A DNA stretch of 47,203 bases from JAVBMU01 sp031552185 (GCA_031552185.1 JAVBMU010000090.1:1-47203), one strand, 5' to 3'; positions 32,975 through 41,865 are shown, counted from the stretch's first letter. Program-made: numbers and translations. The notes: generated by a model not told the origin, from the letters alone.

Positions 32975-33170
32975 GGCTTCTCCCGTCGTTGGTCTGGTTT
33001 AACCTATCGCCGTGAAGTGCCTGATGGCGGGTGATTTGCCGGTGGTGTCGAGAAGTGCAACGGCCGGGGGCGCTGCGCGAGGCGGGGTCTTGAGGCGCAC
33101 CCGGGCGGGGTGTGCCGTGAGGTGCCCTCCGGACGGGGCGGGCACTGCTCAGGTGGGCGCACGGTGCTGC
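32975..33170. other. Upstream region of the hydrolase gene
   Basis: Nearly 200 bp with no supportable gene. It leads into the repeat locus at 33171-33327; the remaining bases to the etfA stop (33328-33456) also show nothing recognisable. Confidence 0.35.
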
Positions 33171-33327
33171 CGAGTCAGTACCGTGCGCCGCCAGTCAGTA
33201 CTAAGCGGCAATATGGTGCCCGTTTTCCGGCATTTTCGGTACTGACTCGGCGCACCCGGTACTGACTCGGCGCACCCGGTACTGACTCGGCGCACCCGGT
33301 ACTGACTCGGCGCACCCGGTACTGACT
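33171..33327. repeat. 20-bp tandem repeats with inverted partner copies
   Basis: Four complete copies of CGGTACTGACTCGGCGCACC run from 33237 to 33316, with an 11-bp partial copy to 33327. Upstream, CGAGTCAGTACCG (33171-33183) and GCCAGTCAGTAC (near 33190-33201) are in inverse orientation, so transcripts or single strands could fold into alternative long hairpins around a 35-nt AT-richer centre. The locus is noncoding. Confidence 0.85.
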
Positions 33328-33456
33328 GGCCGGGCCACCGTACCGCCGACCGGACCCGACTCAGGAACACTCATCCAGTTCGGCGCGATCACTTCGACAT
33401 CGGGTGGCGAAACGCGCAATCGGGCGATCCGCGCCCGGATCACTCAGCCGTATCGC

Positions 33457-34584
33457 TCATCTTGTCTCGAGTTCGGCGAGGAGGGCGGGTACGACGTCGG
33501 CGACATCGCCGATGATGCCGTACTGGGCGCGCCGGAAGATCGGCGCGTCCGGGTCGGCGTCGATGGCGGCGACGATGCGGGCGTCCCGGATTCCGTCGAC
33601 GTGCTGCGGCTGGCCGGAGATGCCCACGGCCAGGTAGAGCTGCGGCTTGATGACGCGCCCGGTGCGCCCGACGACGCGGTCCAGGCTGAGCCGACCCAGG
33701 TCCTCGGCGACCGGCAGGGTGCAGGCCCGATCGGCGCCGATCGCGGCGGCCAGCCGCTCGACAAGCGCGAACTCGTCGGACGAGCGCACCCCGCGCCCGA
33801 TCCCGACGACGCGGGGCGCGGTCGCCAGGGCGCGGGCGTCGTCCGCATCCCCGCCGGCGGCCGGCGCCGGCCCGACCCGGCGTAGCCCGGCATCGGGGAC
33901 CAGGTCGAGCACGGTCACCGGCGCGGCCTCGCCGCTCGCGTCTCCGCCGGAAGACCCGTCAGCCGAAGCCTCGGTCTGCTCGGCGGCCGACGCCCCGACC
34001 GCCGTCCCGCTGCCCGCCGTCCCGCTGCCCGCCGTCCCGGCGCTGCCGACCGCCGTCCCGCTGCCCGCCGTCCCGGCGTCGTCGGGGCCGTCGAAAATGC
34101 CGACGACAGGGCCCGTGGCGGTCAGGTCCTCGATCACTCGCCCCTCGACGGCGACCCGGGAGATGGCGACGCCGGTGCCGGCGGCGCGCAGCGAGCGGAT
34201 CCCGGGCACCCACGCGGCGCCGATCGCGGCGGCGACGGCCGCCGCCAGCACCCGCTCGGCGGGCGAATCGGGGCAGAGCACGACGCCCGGCCGGGCCTCG
34301 CGCGCGGCGGCGGCGACACCGGCGGTGTACGCCTCGGCGGCCGGGCCGGCGTTCGCCTCGGCGTTCGCCTCCGTAGGCGCTTGGTACGCGCCGGCGGCCG
34401 CCGCGGCGTTCGCGTCGCTACCGGTCGGGACGTGCAGCACGCGATCCGCGCCGGCGGCCGCCGCGGCGTCGCGCACGTCGGCCGGGCCGACGGCGAGGAT
34501 GGTCACGGCTCCGCCCATCGGGCGGGCGAGCGCAACCAGCGTGCGGATCGGCCCCTCGCCGGCGGCGATGATCCAGGTCTGCAT
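33457..34584 (-). CDS. etfA: Electron transfer flavoprotein, alpha subunit
   Basis: 375 aa. The N-terminal domain begins with QTWIIAAGEGPIRTLVALAR. The C-terminal FAD domain is diagnostic: RVVGIGRGVRSSDEFALVER, LDRVVGRTGRVIKPQLYLAV, GISGQPQHVDGIRDA and IGDVADVVPALLAEL. It accepts electrons from acyl-CoA and other dehydrogenases with EtfB and passes them to the membrane quinone pool. A 45-residue Gly/Ser/Thr/Ala insertion made of DNA repeats sits near residues 165-215. It begins 33 bp after etfB. Confidence 0.92.
   Translation of the reverse strand: MQTWIIAAGEGPIRTLVALARPMGGAVTILAVGPADVRDAAAAAGADRVLHVPTGSDANAAAAAGAYQAPTEANAEANAGPAAEAYTAGVAAAAREARPGVVLCPDSPAERVLAAAVAAAIGAAWVPGIRSLRAAGTGVAISRVAVEGRVIEDLTATGPVVGIFDGPDDAGTAGSGTAVGSAGTAGSGTAGSGTAVGASAAEQTEASADGSSGGDASGEAAPVTVLDLVPDAGLRRVGPAPAAGGDADDARALATAPRVVGIGRGVRSSDEFALVERLAAAIGADRACTLPVAEDLGRLSLDRVVGRTGRVIKPQLYLAVGISGQPQHVDGIRDARIVAAIDADPDAPIFRRAQYGIIGDVADVVPALLAELETR
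34001..34081 (-). repeat. 15-bp repeats within etfA
   Basis: On the plus strand GCCGTCCCGCTGCCC occurs at 34001, 34016 and 34052, with variant units between and after. They encode the Ala/Gly/Ser/Thr linker between the two EtfA domains in frame. Confidence 0.75.
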
Positions 34585-34617
34585 GTCGAGCGCGCTCCTT
34601 CGAGATGTCCGGGGCCG

Positions 34618-35394
34618 TTACAGCACGCCGTCGGCACGCAGCGCCGCGATGAGCCGGGCCGGGGCGTCGGCGCCGCCGAGGATCTGCCCGCCGGTCGTGG
34701 CGGGCGGCCGGGTGCCGACGGTGGTGAGCGCGCTCGACTCGCCGACGCCGAGGTCGGCCAGGGTGCGACGGGTCTGGGGGAGCCGGCGGGCGGCGAGGAC
34801 CTGCCTCATGCCGGGCGGGCGAGCCTCGGCGCCGCTCGCGGCGCAGCAGAGTACGGCGGGCAGCACGACGTCGACCAGTTCGTCCCCGCCCGCGAGCCGG
34901 CGGGTCACCCGCACCGCGCCGGGCGCCGGGACCTCGTCCGCGCCGCCGGCCGCGCCCGCCGCGGTCTCGCCGCCGGCCACCGCGCCCACGACCTGGGCGA
35001 CGCAGCGCAGCCCCAGTTCGGCGGCGACCGCGACCGGGACCGCCCGGTCCCAGGCGCCGTCGCCCAAGAGGACCAGCGCGACGTCGTCGATCGAGCGGAC
35101 GGCCGCGGCCAGGACGCGCGCGGTGGCGAGGGTGTCGGCGCCGGGCGTCGCGTCGTCGACGACCACGGTCTCGGCCGCGCCCCGCGCGGCGGCCCAGGCG
35201 GAATCGCCGCCGCCGAAGGTCACCCCGACCACGCTCGCCCCCAAGGCCGCCGCGAGGTCGGCGGCAAGAGCGGCGGCGGCCGGATCGTCGTCGTTCACCG
35301 CGGGCCGGACCCGGCCCCAGTCGACGATCCCGTCGCTCGTCACCCGGGCCGCCGCAGGATCGCGGCCCCAACCGAAGCCGACGACGATCTTCAC
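34618..35394 (-). CDS. etfB: Electron transfer flavoprotein, beta subunit
   Basis: 258 aa. KIVVGFGWGRDPAAARVTSD at the N-terminus, NDDDPAAAALAADLAA, VVVDDATPGADTLATARVLA and the C-terminal VTRRLAGGDELVDVVLPAVL belong to the AMP-binding EtfB fold. GTG start with GAGGAG upstream. Linkers are unusually Ala/Gly-rich, and the usual PRYxSLxGIM-like recognition loop is replaced by ARPPGMRQVLAARRL. Works with EtfA, encoded next. Confidence 0.88.
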   Translation of the reverse strand: MKIVVGFGWGRDPAAARVTSDGIVDWGRVRPAVNDDDPAAAALAADLAAALGASVVGVTFGGGDSAWAAARGAAETVVVDDATPGADTLATARVLAAAVRSIDDVALVLLGDGAWDRAVPVAVAAELGLRCVAQVVGAVAGGETAAGAAGGADEVPAPGAVRVTRRLAGGDELVDVVLPAVLCCAASGAEARPPGMRQVLAARRLPQTRRTLADLGVGESSALTTVGTRPPATTGGQILGGADAPARLIAALRADGVL

Positions 35395-35631
35395 GGACGC
35401 TCCTCGGTCGGGTGCGCCGGCGGGGCGGCGCCGGCGGTTCCGGTCCCAGCGGGATCGGCGGTCCTCCCGATGCTAGTTGGCCGCGCGCCGGCGGGCGAAT
35501 ACCGCCCGGGGTTGGCTGAGCAGATGACGCTGCGCATCCGCCGGTTCCACAGCGAGCCGATGGCGTTCGAGGACTTCGCGGCCGGGCTGGGGTGAGCGTG
35601 GAAATCGGCCGTGCCGGCGGCCCGGCCATGG

Positions 35632-35637
35632 AAGAAT
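35632..35637 (+). promoter_or_regulatory. Possible -10 box (AAGAAT) for def
   Basis: AAGAAT lacks the first consensus T but has the same 6-nt spacing to the ATG at 35644 as the other leaderless genes. Confidence 0.35.
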
Positions 35638-35643
35638 GCCGGC

Positions 35644-36129
35644 ATGGCAATGAGAGACATCCGCGTGATCCCCGATCCGGTGCTGCGAACCCCGTGCGAC
35701 GAGATCACCACCATCGACGACCGGGTCCGAGCGCTGGTGGCGGACCTGGTGGAGACGGTGGACGCGGACGGCCGCGCGGGTCTCGCCGCCAATCAGATCG
35801 GCGTCAATCTGCGGGCTTTCTCGTGGAATATCGACGACGAGATCGGGTATGTCCTGAACCCGCAGATCGTGGAACTGTCCGAGGATTACCAGGAGGGTGA
35901 CGAGGGCTGCCTGTCCGTGCCCGGCCTGTGGTACCCGACGCGCCGCGCCTGGTATGCCCGCGTGGTCGGCATCGACCTGGACGGGAACGAGGTCGTGGTG
36001 GAGGGCACCGAGTTGATGGCCCGCTGCCTGCAACACGAATGCGATCACCTCGACGGCAAGCTCTACCTCGACCGACTCGACCGCAGCGTGCGGAAGAAGG
36101 CGATGCGGGAGTTGCGCGAACAGCTCTGA
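35644..36129 (+). CDS. def: Peptide deformylase
   Basis: 161-aa metalloenzyme that removes the formyl group from nascent proteins. All three motifs are present: RAGLAANQIGVNLR (motif 1, residues 45-58), EGCLSVPG with metal ligand Cys89, and QHECDHLDGKLYLDRL with ligands His131 and His135 and catalytic Glu132. ATG at 35644 is used; ATG 35650 is equally possible and a frame to 35611 is unlikely. Short for the family but complete. Confidence 0.93.
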   Translation: MAMRDIRVIPDPVLRTPCDEITTIDDRVRALVADLVETVDADGRAGLAANQIGVNLRAFSWNIDDEIGYVLNPQIVELSEDYQEGDEGCLSVPGLWYPTRRAWYARVVGIDLDGNEVVVEGTELMARCLQHECDHLDGKLYLDRLDRSVRKKAMRELREQL

Positions 36130-36368
36130 CGCACCTTTTTGTTGACCCCGGCCGGGGTGTCCGGCTGCCGACGCTTGTACCGCGCCTGACTGAAGCTCGG
36201 TTCAGCGCCGCGCCGGGTCGCGCGTGGAGACCTCGTGAAGAGCGACGTTCTACCACTCGCGCACTGCCGATGCCTCATGCAAGATGAACTCAAGCACGCC
36301 GTGTGTGCCATGTGATCCGCCTCTCGAGGACGTTGGGGAAGACGAACCTCGGACGAGGAGGAGTGGAC

Positions 36369-36869
36369 ATGGCTGGTGCCATCACCCGCGGTGTACTTTT
36401 CGTGCACTCTGCGCCCCGCGCGCTGTGCCCACATGTGGAGTGGGCGGCCGGGAACGTTTTAGGCGTGCGCGTTGCGCTGGACTGGATACCCCAGCCCGCT
36501 GCCCGCGGCATGTTTCGCGGAGAATATTCCTGGCAAGGGGAGCAGGGCTCGGGCGCGAAACTCGCCTCGTCGTTGCGCGGTTGGTCGCACCTTCGCTATG
36601 AGGTGACCGAGGACGCCAGCTATGGCGCCGACGGCGGTCGCTGGTCCCACACCCCGGACCTGGGTATTTTCCACGCACCGATGGATATCCACGGCAATAT
36701 CCTGATTCCGGAGGATCGGATCCGGGCGGCATTGGAGGACTCGCCCGATTCCCGATCGCTGCGCGCGGCGCTCGACCTGGCGCTCGGCCAGGCCTGGGAC
36801 GACGAACTGGAGCCGTTCCGCTACGCCGGCGCCGGCGCGCCGGTGCGCTGGCTGCACCAGGTCGGCTGA
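36369..36869 (+). CDS. DUF3145 family protein
   Basis: 166-aa actinobacteria-specific protein. It starts MAGAITRGVLFVHSAPRALC, continues with HVEWAAGNVLGVRVALDWIP, WSHLRYEVTEDAS and MDIHGNILIPEDRIRA, all features of DUF3145. A GAGGAGG Shine-Dalgarno precedes the ATG. It sits tail-to-tail with fabF, its usual place in Streptomyces-like genomes. Function unknown. The 240-bp leader (36130-36368) contains the palindrome ACCCCGGCCGGGGT at 36145. Confidence 0.88.
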   Translation: MAGAITRGVLFVHSAPRALCPHVEWAAGNVLGVRVALDWIPQPAARGMFRGEYSWQGEQGSGAKLASSLRGWSHLRYEVTEDASYGADGGRWSHTPDLGIFHAPMDIHGNILIPEDRIRAALEDSPDSRSLRAALDLALGQAWDDELEPFRYAGAGAPVRWLHQVG

Positions 36870-36889
36870 CCGGCACCGGCCCGGAGCGA

Positions 36890-38134
36890 TCAGCGGGACG
36901 TGACGACGAGCGCGACGTTGTGCCCGCCGAAGCCGAACGAGTTGTTCAGCGCGGCGATCGGTCCACTCGGCAACGGCTCGGGGGTGTCCCGGACGAGCGG
37001 AATCGTCAGCTCCGGGTCGGGGTTGGCGACGTTGATCGTCGGCGGGGCGAGCCGCTCGGCGACCGCCTTCACGGTGAACATCGTCTCCAGCGCCCCGGCC
37101 CCGCCGAGCAGGTGCCCGGTCATCGACTTGGTGGCGGACAGGGCGACCCGATCGGCCGCGGAGCCGAACAGGGCCCGGACCGCCCGCGCCTCGATCAAGT
37201 CACCGACCTTGGTGGAGGTTGCATGCGCGTTCAGATGTCGGACGTCGTCGAAGCTCACCCCGGCGTCCTCGACCGCCCGACGCATCGCGGCGATCTGGCC
37301 GCGGCCCTCGGGGTCCGGCGAGGTGATGTGATACGCGTCGGAGGACAACCCGACGCCGGCCAGGCGGGCATACACCCGGGCGCCGCGGGCCGCGGCGTGT
37401 TCGGCACTCTCGAGCACGAGCGCGGCGGCCCCCTCGCCGATCACGAACCCGTCCCGGTCGATGTCGTAGGGCCGGGATGCGCCCGCCGGGTCGTCGTTGC
37501 GCAGGGAGATCGTGCGCGACGCGGCGAAGGCGGCGATCGGCATCGGGTGGATCGTCGCCTCGGTGCCGCCGGCGATGACGACGTCGGCCCGGCCGGAGCG
37601 AATCATCTCGACGCCGTAGCCAACAGCCTCGGCCCCGGACGCGCAGGCGGACACCAGAGCGTGTGCGCCGGCGCGGGCGCCGAATTCCAGTTCCACGAAG
37701 GCGGTGGGGGAGTTCGGCATCAGCATCGGGACCGTCATCGGCAGCAAGCGCCGGGCGCCGCGCTCGCGCAGGGTGTCCCAGCCGTCCATCGTGGTCCAGA
37801 TCCCGCCGATGCCGGAGGAGACCACTACGCCGAGCCGCTCGCCGTCGACCTCGGGCGTGCCCGCATCGGCCCACGCTTCCCGAGCCGAGATGATCGCGTA
37901 CTGGGCGGACGGATCCATCCGGTTCAGTTCCTGGCGGGGCAGCACCTGCGTGGGCGGGACCTTGACCGCCGCCGCGAAGTGGACCGGGATGTCGTAGCGC
38001 TCGGGCCAATCGTTGTCGAACGGGCGGGCGCCCGACTCCCCGGCCAGCGCGGCGGCCCAGGTGCTCGGTGCGTCGCCACCGAGCGGGGTCGTGGCGCCGA
38101 GGCCGGTGACAACGACATCGCGGTGGCTGGACAT
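36890..38134 (-). CDS. fabF: Beta-ketoacyl-ACP synthase II
   Basis: 414-aa condensing enzyme that elongates acyl-ACP with malonyl-ACP. Starts with HRDVVVTGLGATTPLGGDAP. The nucleophile Cys is in VSACASGAEAVGYG, the catalytic His in LNAHATSTKVGD and the second His in MTGHLLGGAGALE; GFGGHNVALV is the C-terminal glycine loop. Last gene of the fabD-fabH-acpP-fabF operon, 91 bp after acpP. Confidence 0.95.
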   Translation of the reverse strand: MSSHRDVVVTGLGATTPLGGDAPSTWAAALAGESGARPFDNDWPERYDIPVHFAAAVKVPPTQVLPRQELNRMDPSAQYAIISAREAWADAGTPEVDGERLGVVVSSGIGGIWTTMDGWDTLRERGARRLLPMTVPMLMPNSPTAFVELEFGARAGAHALVSACASGAEAVGYGVEMIRSGRADVVIAGGTEATIHPMPIAAFAASRTISLRNDDPAGASRPYDIDRDGFVIGEGAAALVLESAEHAAARGARVYARLAGVGLSSDAYHITSPDPEGRGQIAAMRRAVEDAGVSFDDVRHLNAHATSTKVGDLIEARAVRALFGSAADRVALSATKSMTGHLLGGAGALETMFTVKAVAERLAPPTINVANPDPELTIPLVRDTPEPLPSGPIAALNNSFGFGGHNVALVVTSR

Positions 38135-38225
38135 GCGCGCTCCTGGGGTAGATCTGCTGGTCGGCGGTTCACGTGGGCCGCGAGAGCGGCGACCCGCGGC
38201 GGCCGCGCCGCGGGTCGCGCGCCGC

Positions 38226-38474
38226 TCAGGCCTGGGCGCCGGTGATGTAGGCGACGGCGTCGCCGACGGTGGCGAGGTTCTTCACGTCCTCGTCGGGAAT
38301 GCGAACGTCGAACTTGTCCTCGGCGTGCGTCACGATCGTCATCATCGACAGCGAGTCGATGTCCAGGTCGTCCGTGAACGACTTCTCGAGCACGACGGCG
38401 TCCGTCGGCAGCCCGGTCTCCTCGGCGACGATCTCGGCGAGGCCGGCGAGGACTTCCTGCTCGGTGTAAGCCAT
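38226..38474 (-). CDS. acpP: Acyl carrier protein
   Basis: 82-aa acidic four-helix protein. The phosphopantetheine attachment Ser is in DLDIDSLSMMTIV. MAYTEQEVLAGLAEIVAEET is a typical actinobacterial start. It carries intermediates between FabD, FabH and FabF, whose genes flank it. Confidence 0.96.
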   Translation of the reverse strand: MAYTEQEVLAGLAEIVAEETGLPTDAVVLEKSFTDDLDIDSLSMMTIVTHAEDKFDVRIPDEDVKNLATVGDAVAYITGAQA

Positions 38475-38596
38475 GCGTTTTCTCCTTGTCGTGGGGCCGG
38501 TCGGCCCCGTGGTCGGCGCCCTGGCGGGGCCGGGTCGGGTGGCCGCGGCGGGCGTCCGCTCGCGGCCCGGGCGGCGCGGCCGCCCGGGGTCGGGGG

Positions 38597-39592
38597 TCAA
38601 GGCAGCACGATCACCTGGGCGGCGTAGACGAGCCCTGCGCCGAAGCCGATCTGCAGCGAGAGGTCGCCGGACTTGGCCGTTCCTTCGTCGAGCAGACGCA
38701 GTGTAGCGAGCGGGATGGACGCGGCGGACGTGTTGCCGTTGTCGGCGATGTCCCGGGCGACGATCACGTCGTCGGGCAGGGCAAGCTGCTTGACCAGTTG
38801 ATCGATGATGCGCATGTTCGCCTGGTGCGGGACGAAGACCTGGATGTCCTGCGGGCCGACGCCCGCCGCCGCCATCGCCTTGGCCGCGACCGGCGCCATC
38901 TGGAAGCTCGCCCACTTGAAGACGGTCGGCCCGTCCTGGCGCAGGGTCGGCACGCCGAGCTCGGGCTGCAGCAGGCCATGGGTCTGGCGGATCGCCTGCG
39001 CCTTCGAGCCGTCCGAACCCCAGACCACCGGGCCGATGCCGGGCGTGTCCGACGGGCCGACGATGACCGCGCCCGCGCCGTCGCCCAACAGGAAGGAGAT
39101 GGTCCGGTCCGTGGGGTCCAGGAAGTCGGACATCTTTTCCGCGCCGATGACCAGGACGTTCGTCGCGGTCCCCGAGCGGACCAGGGCGTCGGCCTGCGCG
39201 ACGCCGTAGGCGTAGCCCGCGCAGGCCGCCGAGATGTCCCAGGCGGCGGCCGGGGTGCAGCCGAGGCGATCGGCCAGGATCGCGGCGGCGGACGGCGTCT
39301 GAATGGTGTGCGTGACGGTCGAGACCAGGACGACGTCGATGTCGGCCGCGGCGATCCCGCCCCGCTCCAACGCGTCGCGGCCGGCGGCCTCGGCGAGGTC
39401 CAGCACGTTCTGTTCTTTGCGCGCGCGGCGGCGCGTGATGATGCCGGTCCGCTGGCGGATCCACTCGTCCGAGGAGTCGATCGGCCCCGCGAGTTCGTCG
39501 TTCGTGACAACGATTTCGCCGCGGCAGCCGCCGAACGCGAGGATGCGCGAGTGGGCGGCTCCGCTCGACTGCTGAAGGACGGGGGTGGTCAT
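38597..39592 (-). CDS. fabH: Beta-ketoacyl-ACP synthase III
   Basis: 331-aa initiation condensing enzyme. The triad is visible: Cys in WDISAACAGYAYGVAQADAL, His in VPHQANMRIIDQ and Asn in ADNGNTSAASIP. It primes fatty-acid synthesis with an acyl-CoA, often branched in this group. Its ATG overlaps the fabD stop (ATGA), so the two are translationally coupled. A 122-bp spacer to acpP holds no clear gene. Confidence 0.95.
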   Translation of the reverse strand: MTTPVLQQSSGAAHSRILAFGGCRGEIVVTNDELAGPIDSSDEWIRQRTGIITRRRARKEQNVLDLAEAAGRDALERGGIAAADIDVVLVSTVTHTIQTPSAAAILADRLGCTPAAAWDISAACAGYAYGVAQADALVRSGTATNVLVIGAEKMSDFLDPTDRTISFLLGDGAGAVIVGPSDTPGIGPVVWGSDGSKAQAIRQTHGLLQPELGVPTLRQDGPTVFKWASFQMAPVAAKAMAAAGVGPQDIQVFVPHQANMRIIDQLVKQLALPDDVIVARDIADNGNTSAASIPLATLRLLDEGTAKSGDLSLQIGFGAGLVYAAQVIVLP

Positions 39593-40566
39593 GCGGTGGC
39601 CTTTCCGGTGCCGGCGTGTCGGTCGATGAGGTCCCGGGCGGCGTCGAGGTCCGCGGGCGTCTTGATGGCAACCCGCTCGACGTCGGGCAGGGTTCGCTTG
39701 GCGAGGCCCGCGAGCACGCCGCCAGGGGCGAGTTCAAGGATCGCGGTGACGCCCGACGCCCCCAGTGTCTCCTGGCACAGGTCCCAGCGCACCGGGGCCG
39801 TGATCTGGTCGGTCAACCGGCGCCGCACGTCGGGCGCGGAGCCGAAGCCTGTGGGGCCGGACCCGATCGTGCGGTAGGAGTTGCCGTCGGCGTTGGACAG
39901 CAGGTCCAGCTTCGGGTCCGTCGCGGGCCATTCGGCGGCGATCGGCTCGAAGGCGTCCCGGGCGGGCGCCATGATCGGGGTGTGGAAGGCGCCCGCCACG
40001 GGCAGCGGTCGCAGCCGCGCGCGCGCCGGGGGGTGCGCGGCCAGGGCGGCCAGGCCGGCGGCGGTGCCCGCCGCGACCACCTGGCCGGCGCCGTTGACGT
40101 TAGCGGGCCACAGGCCGGCCGCCTCGATCGCCGCCAGCACCTCGTCCTGATCCCCGCCGAGAATCGCGGTCATCCCGCTCGGCTCGGCCTCGGCCGCCGC
40201 CCGGGCCATCGCGGCGGCGCGGGCGGAGACCAGGGTGACCGCGGCGTCGTCGTCGAACACGCCCGCCACGGCCGCGGCGGCGAACTCGCCGACCGAATGC
40301 CCGGCCACGATGTCTACGAAGTCGGCCGGCTCCCGGCCGGCCAGGACGACCCGCAGCGAGAGCAGCGACGCGGCGACGATCAGCGGCTGGGCGACCGCCG
40401 TGTCCCGGATCGTGTCCGCGCCCGACGTCGTCCCGTGGGTCAGCAGGTCCAGGCCGGCGGCCGCGCCGGCGCGGTCGACGAGGTCTGCGACGCCGGGCTG
40501 ATCCAGCCACGGGCCGAGCATTCCGGGGGTCTGGGAACCCTGACCTGGGCACACGACGGCAAGCAC
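39589..40566 (-). CDS. fabD: Malonyl-CoA:ACP transacylase
   Basis: About 325 aa. The N-terminal CPGQGSQTPGML oxyanion loop, the nucleophile Ser in IVAGHSVGEFAAA, the Arg-containing ARAAAMARAA and the catalytic His in VAGAFHTPIMAPA are all present. It loads malonyl groups on AcpP. GTG 40566 is chosen because it lies directly before the conserved start; GTG 40575 is three codons upstream. First structural gene of the operon, 93 bp after the regulator. Confidence 0.93.
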   Translation of the reverse strand: MLAVVCPGQGSQTPGMLGPWLDQPGVADLVDRAGAAAGLDLLTHGTTSGADTIRDTAVAQPLIVAASLLSLRVVLAGREPADFVDIVAGHSVGEFAAAAVAGVFDDDAAVTLVSARAAAMARAAAEAEPSGMTAILGGDQDEVLAAIEAAGLWPANVNGAGQVVAAGTAAGLAALAAHPPARARLRPLPVAGAFHTPIMAPARDAFEPIAAEWPATDPKLDLLSNADGNSYRTIGSGPTGFGSAPDVRRRLTDQITAPVRWDLCQETLGASGVTAILELAPGGVLAGLAKRTLPDVERVAIKTPADLDAARDLIDRHAGTGKATA

Positions 40567-40659
40567 CCGACACACTCTGCCAAATGCGGAGCGTCGAAAC
40601 CCGTCATGACGCGCACACACCTACTGGACAAGCATTGTGGCGAGCCTACAAACGCGGGC

Positions 40660-41826
40660 CTACGCCGCCTCCCCGAGCCGGCCGAGCGCCAGCGCGACCT
40701 GAAGCACGAAGCACTCCCGCGCGTCGAGCGGGTCCCAGCCGGTGTGCTCGGCCACCTTGCGCAGCCGGTAGCGCACGGTGTTCGGATGCACGTACAGCGC
40801 GCGCGCGGCCGCCTCGAGCGAGCGGCCCGTGCCGAGGTAGGCCGAGAGCGTCTCCAACAGGGCGCCGCCCGCCTCGGTGAGCGGCGTGTACGCCCGCTCG
40901 ATCAGGGCGCGGCGGGCGCCCGCGTCCCCGGTCAGGACGCGTTCGGGCAGGAGGTCGTCGGCCAGCACCGGCCGCGGCGCCTGTGGCCAGGCGGCCGCCG
41001 CCGCGAAACCGGCGAGCGCCGCTCGGGCGGAGCGGGCCGCCTCCTCCAGGCCGAGGACGACGGGACCGATCACCACCGGGCCGGGGCCGAACCGGGGCAG
41101 CAGCGACCGGGCGGCCGCTTCGAGTTTCTGTTCGCCGCCGAGCACGAGCACCAGCCGGTCGCCGTGGATCCCGACCAGCCCGTCGCCGGCGGCCCGTCGG
41201 GTGGCGCGCCTGATCTCGGCGGTGCCGACATCGTCCAGCGGGGCCTCGGCGGTCCCGACCATGACGAGCGTGGAGCCCGCGCCGACCCAGCCGAGCGCGG
41301 AGACCCGCGAGCGCAGCGAGTCGTCGACGTCGCCGCGGATCAGGGCATCAACGACGAGCGCCTCGAGGCGCGCGTCCCATGCGCCGCGGGTCTCGGCGGC
41401 CCGGGCGTAGACCTCGGCGGCGGAGAACGCCACCTCCCGGGAGTAGCGCAGGACCGCCTCGCGCAGATCCTGTTCGGCACCGGGCGCGGCGAGCCGGTCG
41501 GCGTGCGCCTCGACCACGTCGACCATCGTGCGCAGCAGGTGCAGGGTGTTCTGCAGGGAGATGGACCTGGTCAGCTCCGGCGGCGCGCCGGCGAAGATCT
41601 CGTTGACGCCGTGCGGGGTGCGGTCTCGATCCGCATACCAGGCGACGAATGCCGCGATGCCGGACTGCGCCACCAGGCCGACCTGCGACCGGGCCTCCGC
41701 GGGCAGCGCCCGATACCAGGGCAGTTCCTCGTCGAGCCGCTTGAGCGCCGCCGCGAACAACACCCCGGTGCCGTTCCGCAGCCGCTGCAGGTTGTCCGGA
41801 TGACCGGTAGGTCGGGTGACGCTCAC
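40660..41826 (-). CDS. fasR: PucR-type transcriptional regulator, FasR-like
   Basis: About 388 aa. The N-terminal region (LDEELPWYRALPAEARSQVG, then LVAQSGIAAFVAWY) and AETRGAWDARLEALVVDAL match what I recall of Streptomyces FasR, the activator of fabDHPF. The C-terminal HTH is LEAAARALYVHPNTVRYRL followed by RKVAEHTGWDP. Gene order (regulator before fabD) is the same as in Streptomyces. I chose GTG 41826, as TATGCT lies 7 nt upstream; ATG 41838 is an alternative. Two inverted repeats flank the promoter. Confidence 0.85.
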   Translation of the reverse strand: MSVTRPTGHPDNLQRLRNGTGVLFAAALKRLDEELPWYRALPAEARSQVGLVAQSGIAAFVAWYADRDRTPHGVNEIFAGAPPELTRSISLQNTLHLLRTMVDVVEAHADRLAAPGAEQDLREAVLRYSREVAFSAAEVYARAAETRGAWDARLEALVVDALIRGDVDDSLRSRVSALGWVGAGSTLVMVGTAEAPLDDVGTAEIRRATRRAAGDGLVGIHGDRLVLVLGGEQKLEAAARSLLPRFGPGPVVIGPVVLGLEEAARSARAALAGFAAAAAWPQAPRPVLADDLLPERVLTGDAGARRALIERAYTPLTEAGGALLETLSAYLGTGRSLEAAARALYVHPNTVRYRLRKVAEHTGWDPLDARECFVLQVALALGRLGEAA

Positions 41827-41833
41827 GCCTGTG

Positions 41834-41839
41834 AGCATA
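41834..41839 (-). promoter_or_regulatory. -10 box (TATGCT) for the fasR-like gene
   Basis: TATGCT on the minus strand is 7 nt from GTG 41826, so the transcript is probably leaderless. It overlaps the inverted repeat GCTCACGCCTGTGAGC that spans the start codon. Confidence 0.5.
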
Positions 41840-41848
41840 GGACCGCAG

Positions 41849-41865
41849 TTGTGGACAGTCCACAA
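41849..41865. promoter_or_regulatory. Perfect 17-bp palindrome upstream of the fasR-like gene
   Basis: TTGTGGACAGTCCACAA is an uninterrupted 8-1-8 inverted repeat placed 9-25 bp upstream of the -10 box, in the -35 region. That is where an autoregulatory operator would be. AT-rich arms make chance occurrence unlikely in this genome. Confidence 0.65.

Noticed and set aside
33171..33327. CRISPR array
   Set aside because: The 20-bp units are contiguous with no spacers, and no cas genes are nearby.
35470..35595. Short frame ending in MTLRIRRFHSEPMAFEDF upstream of def
   Set aside because: Only about 40 codons with no ribosome site or family I recognise; left out for lack of support.
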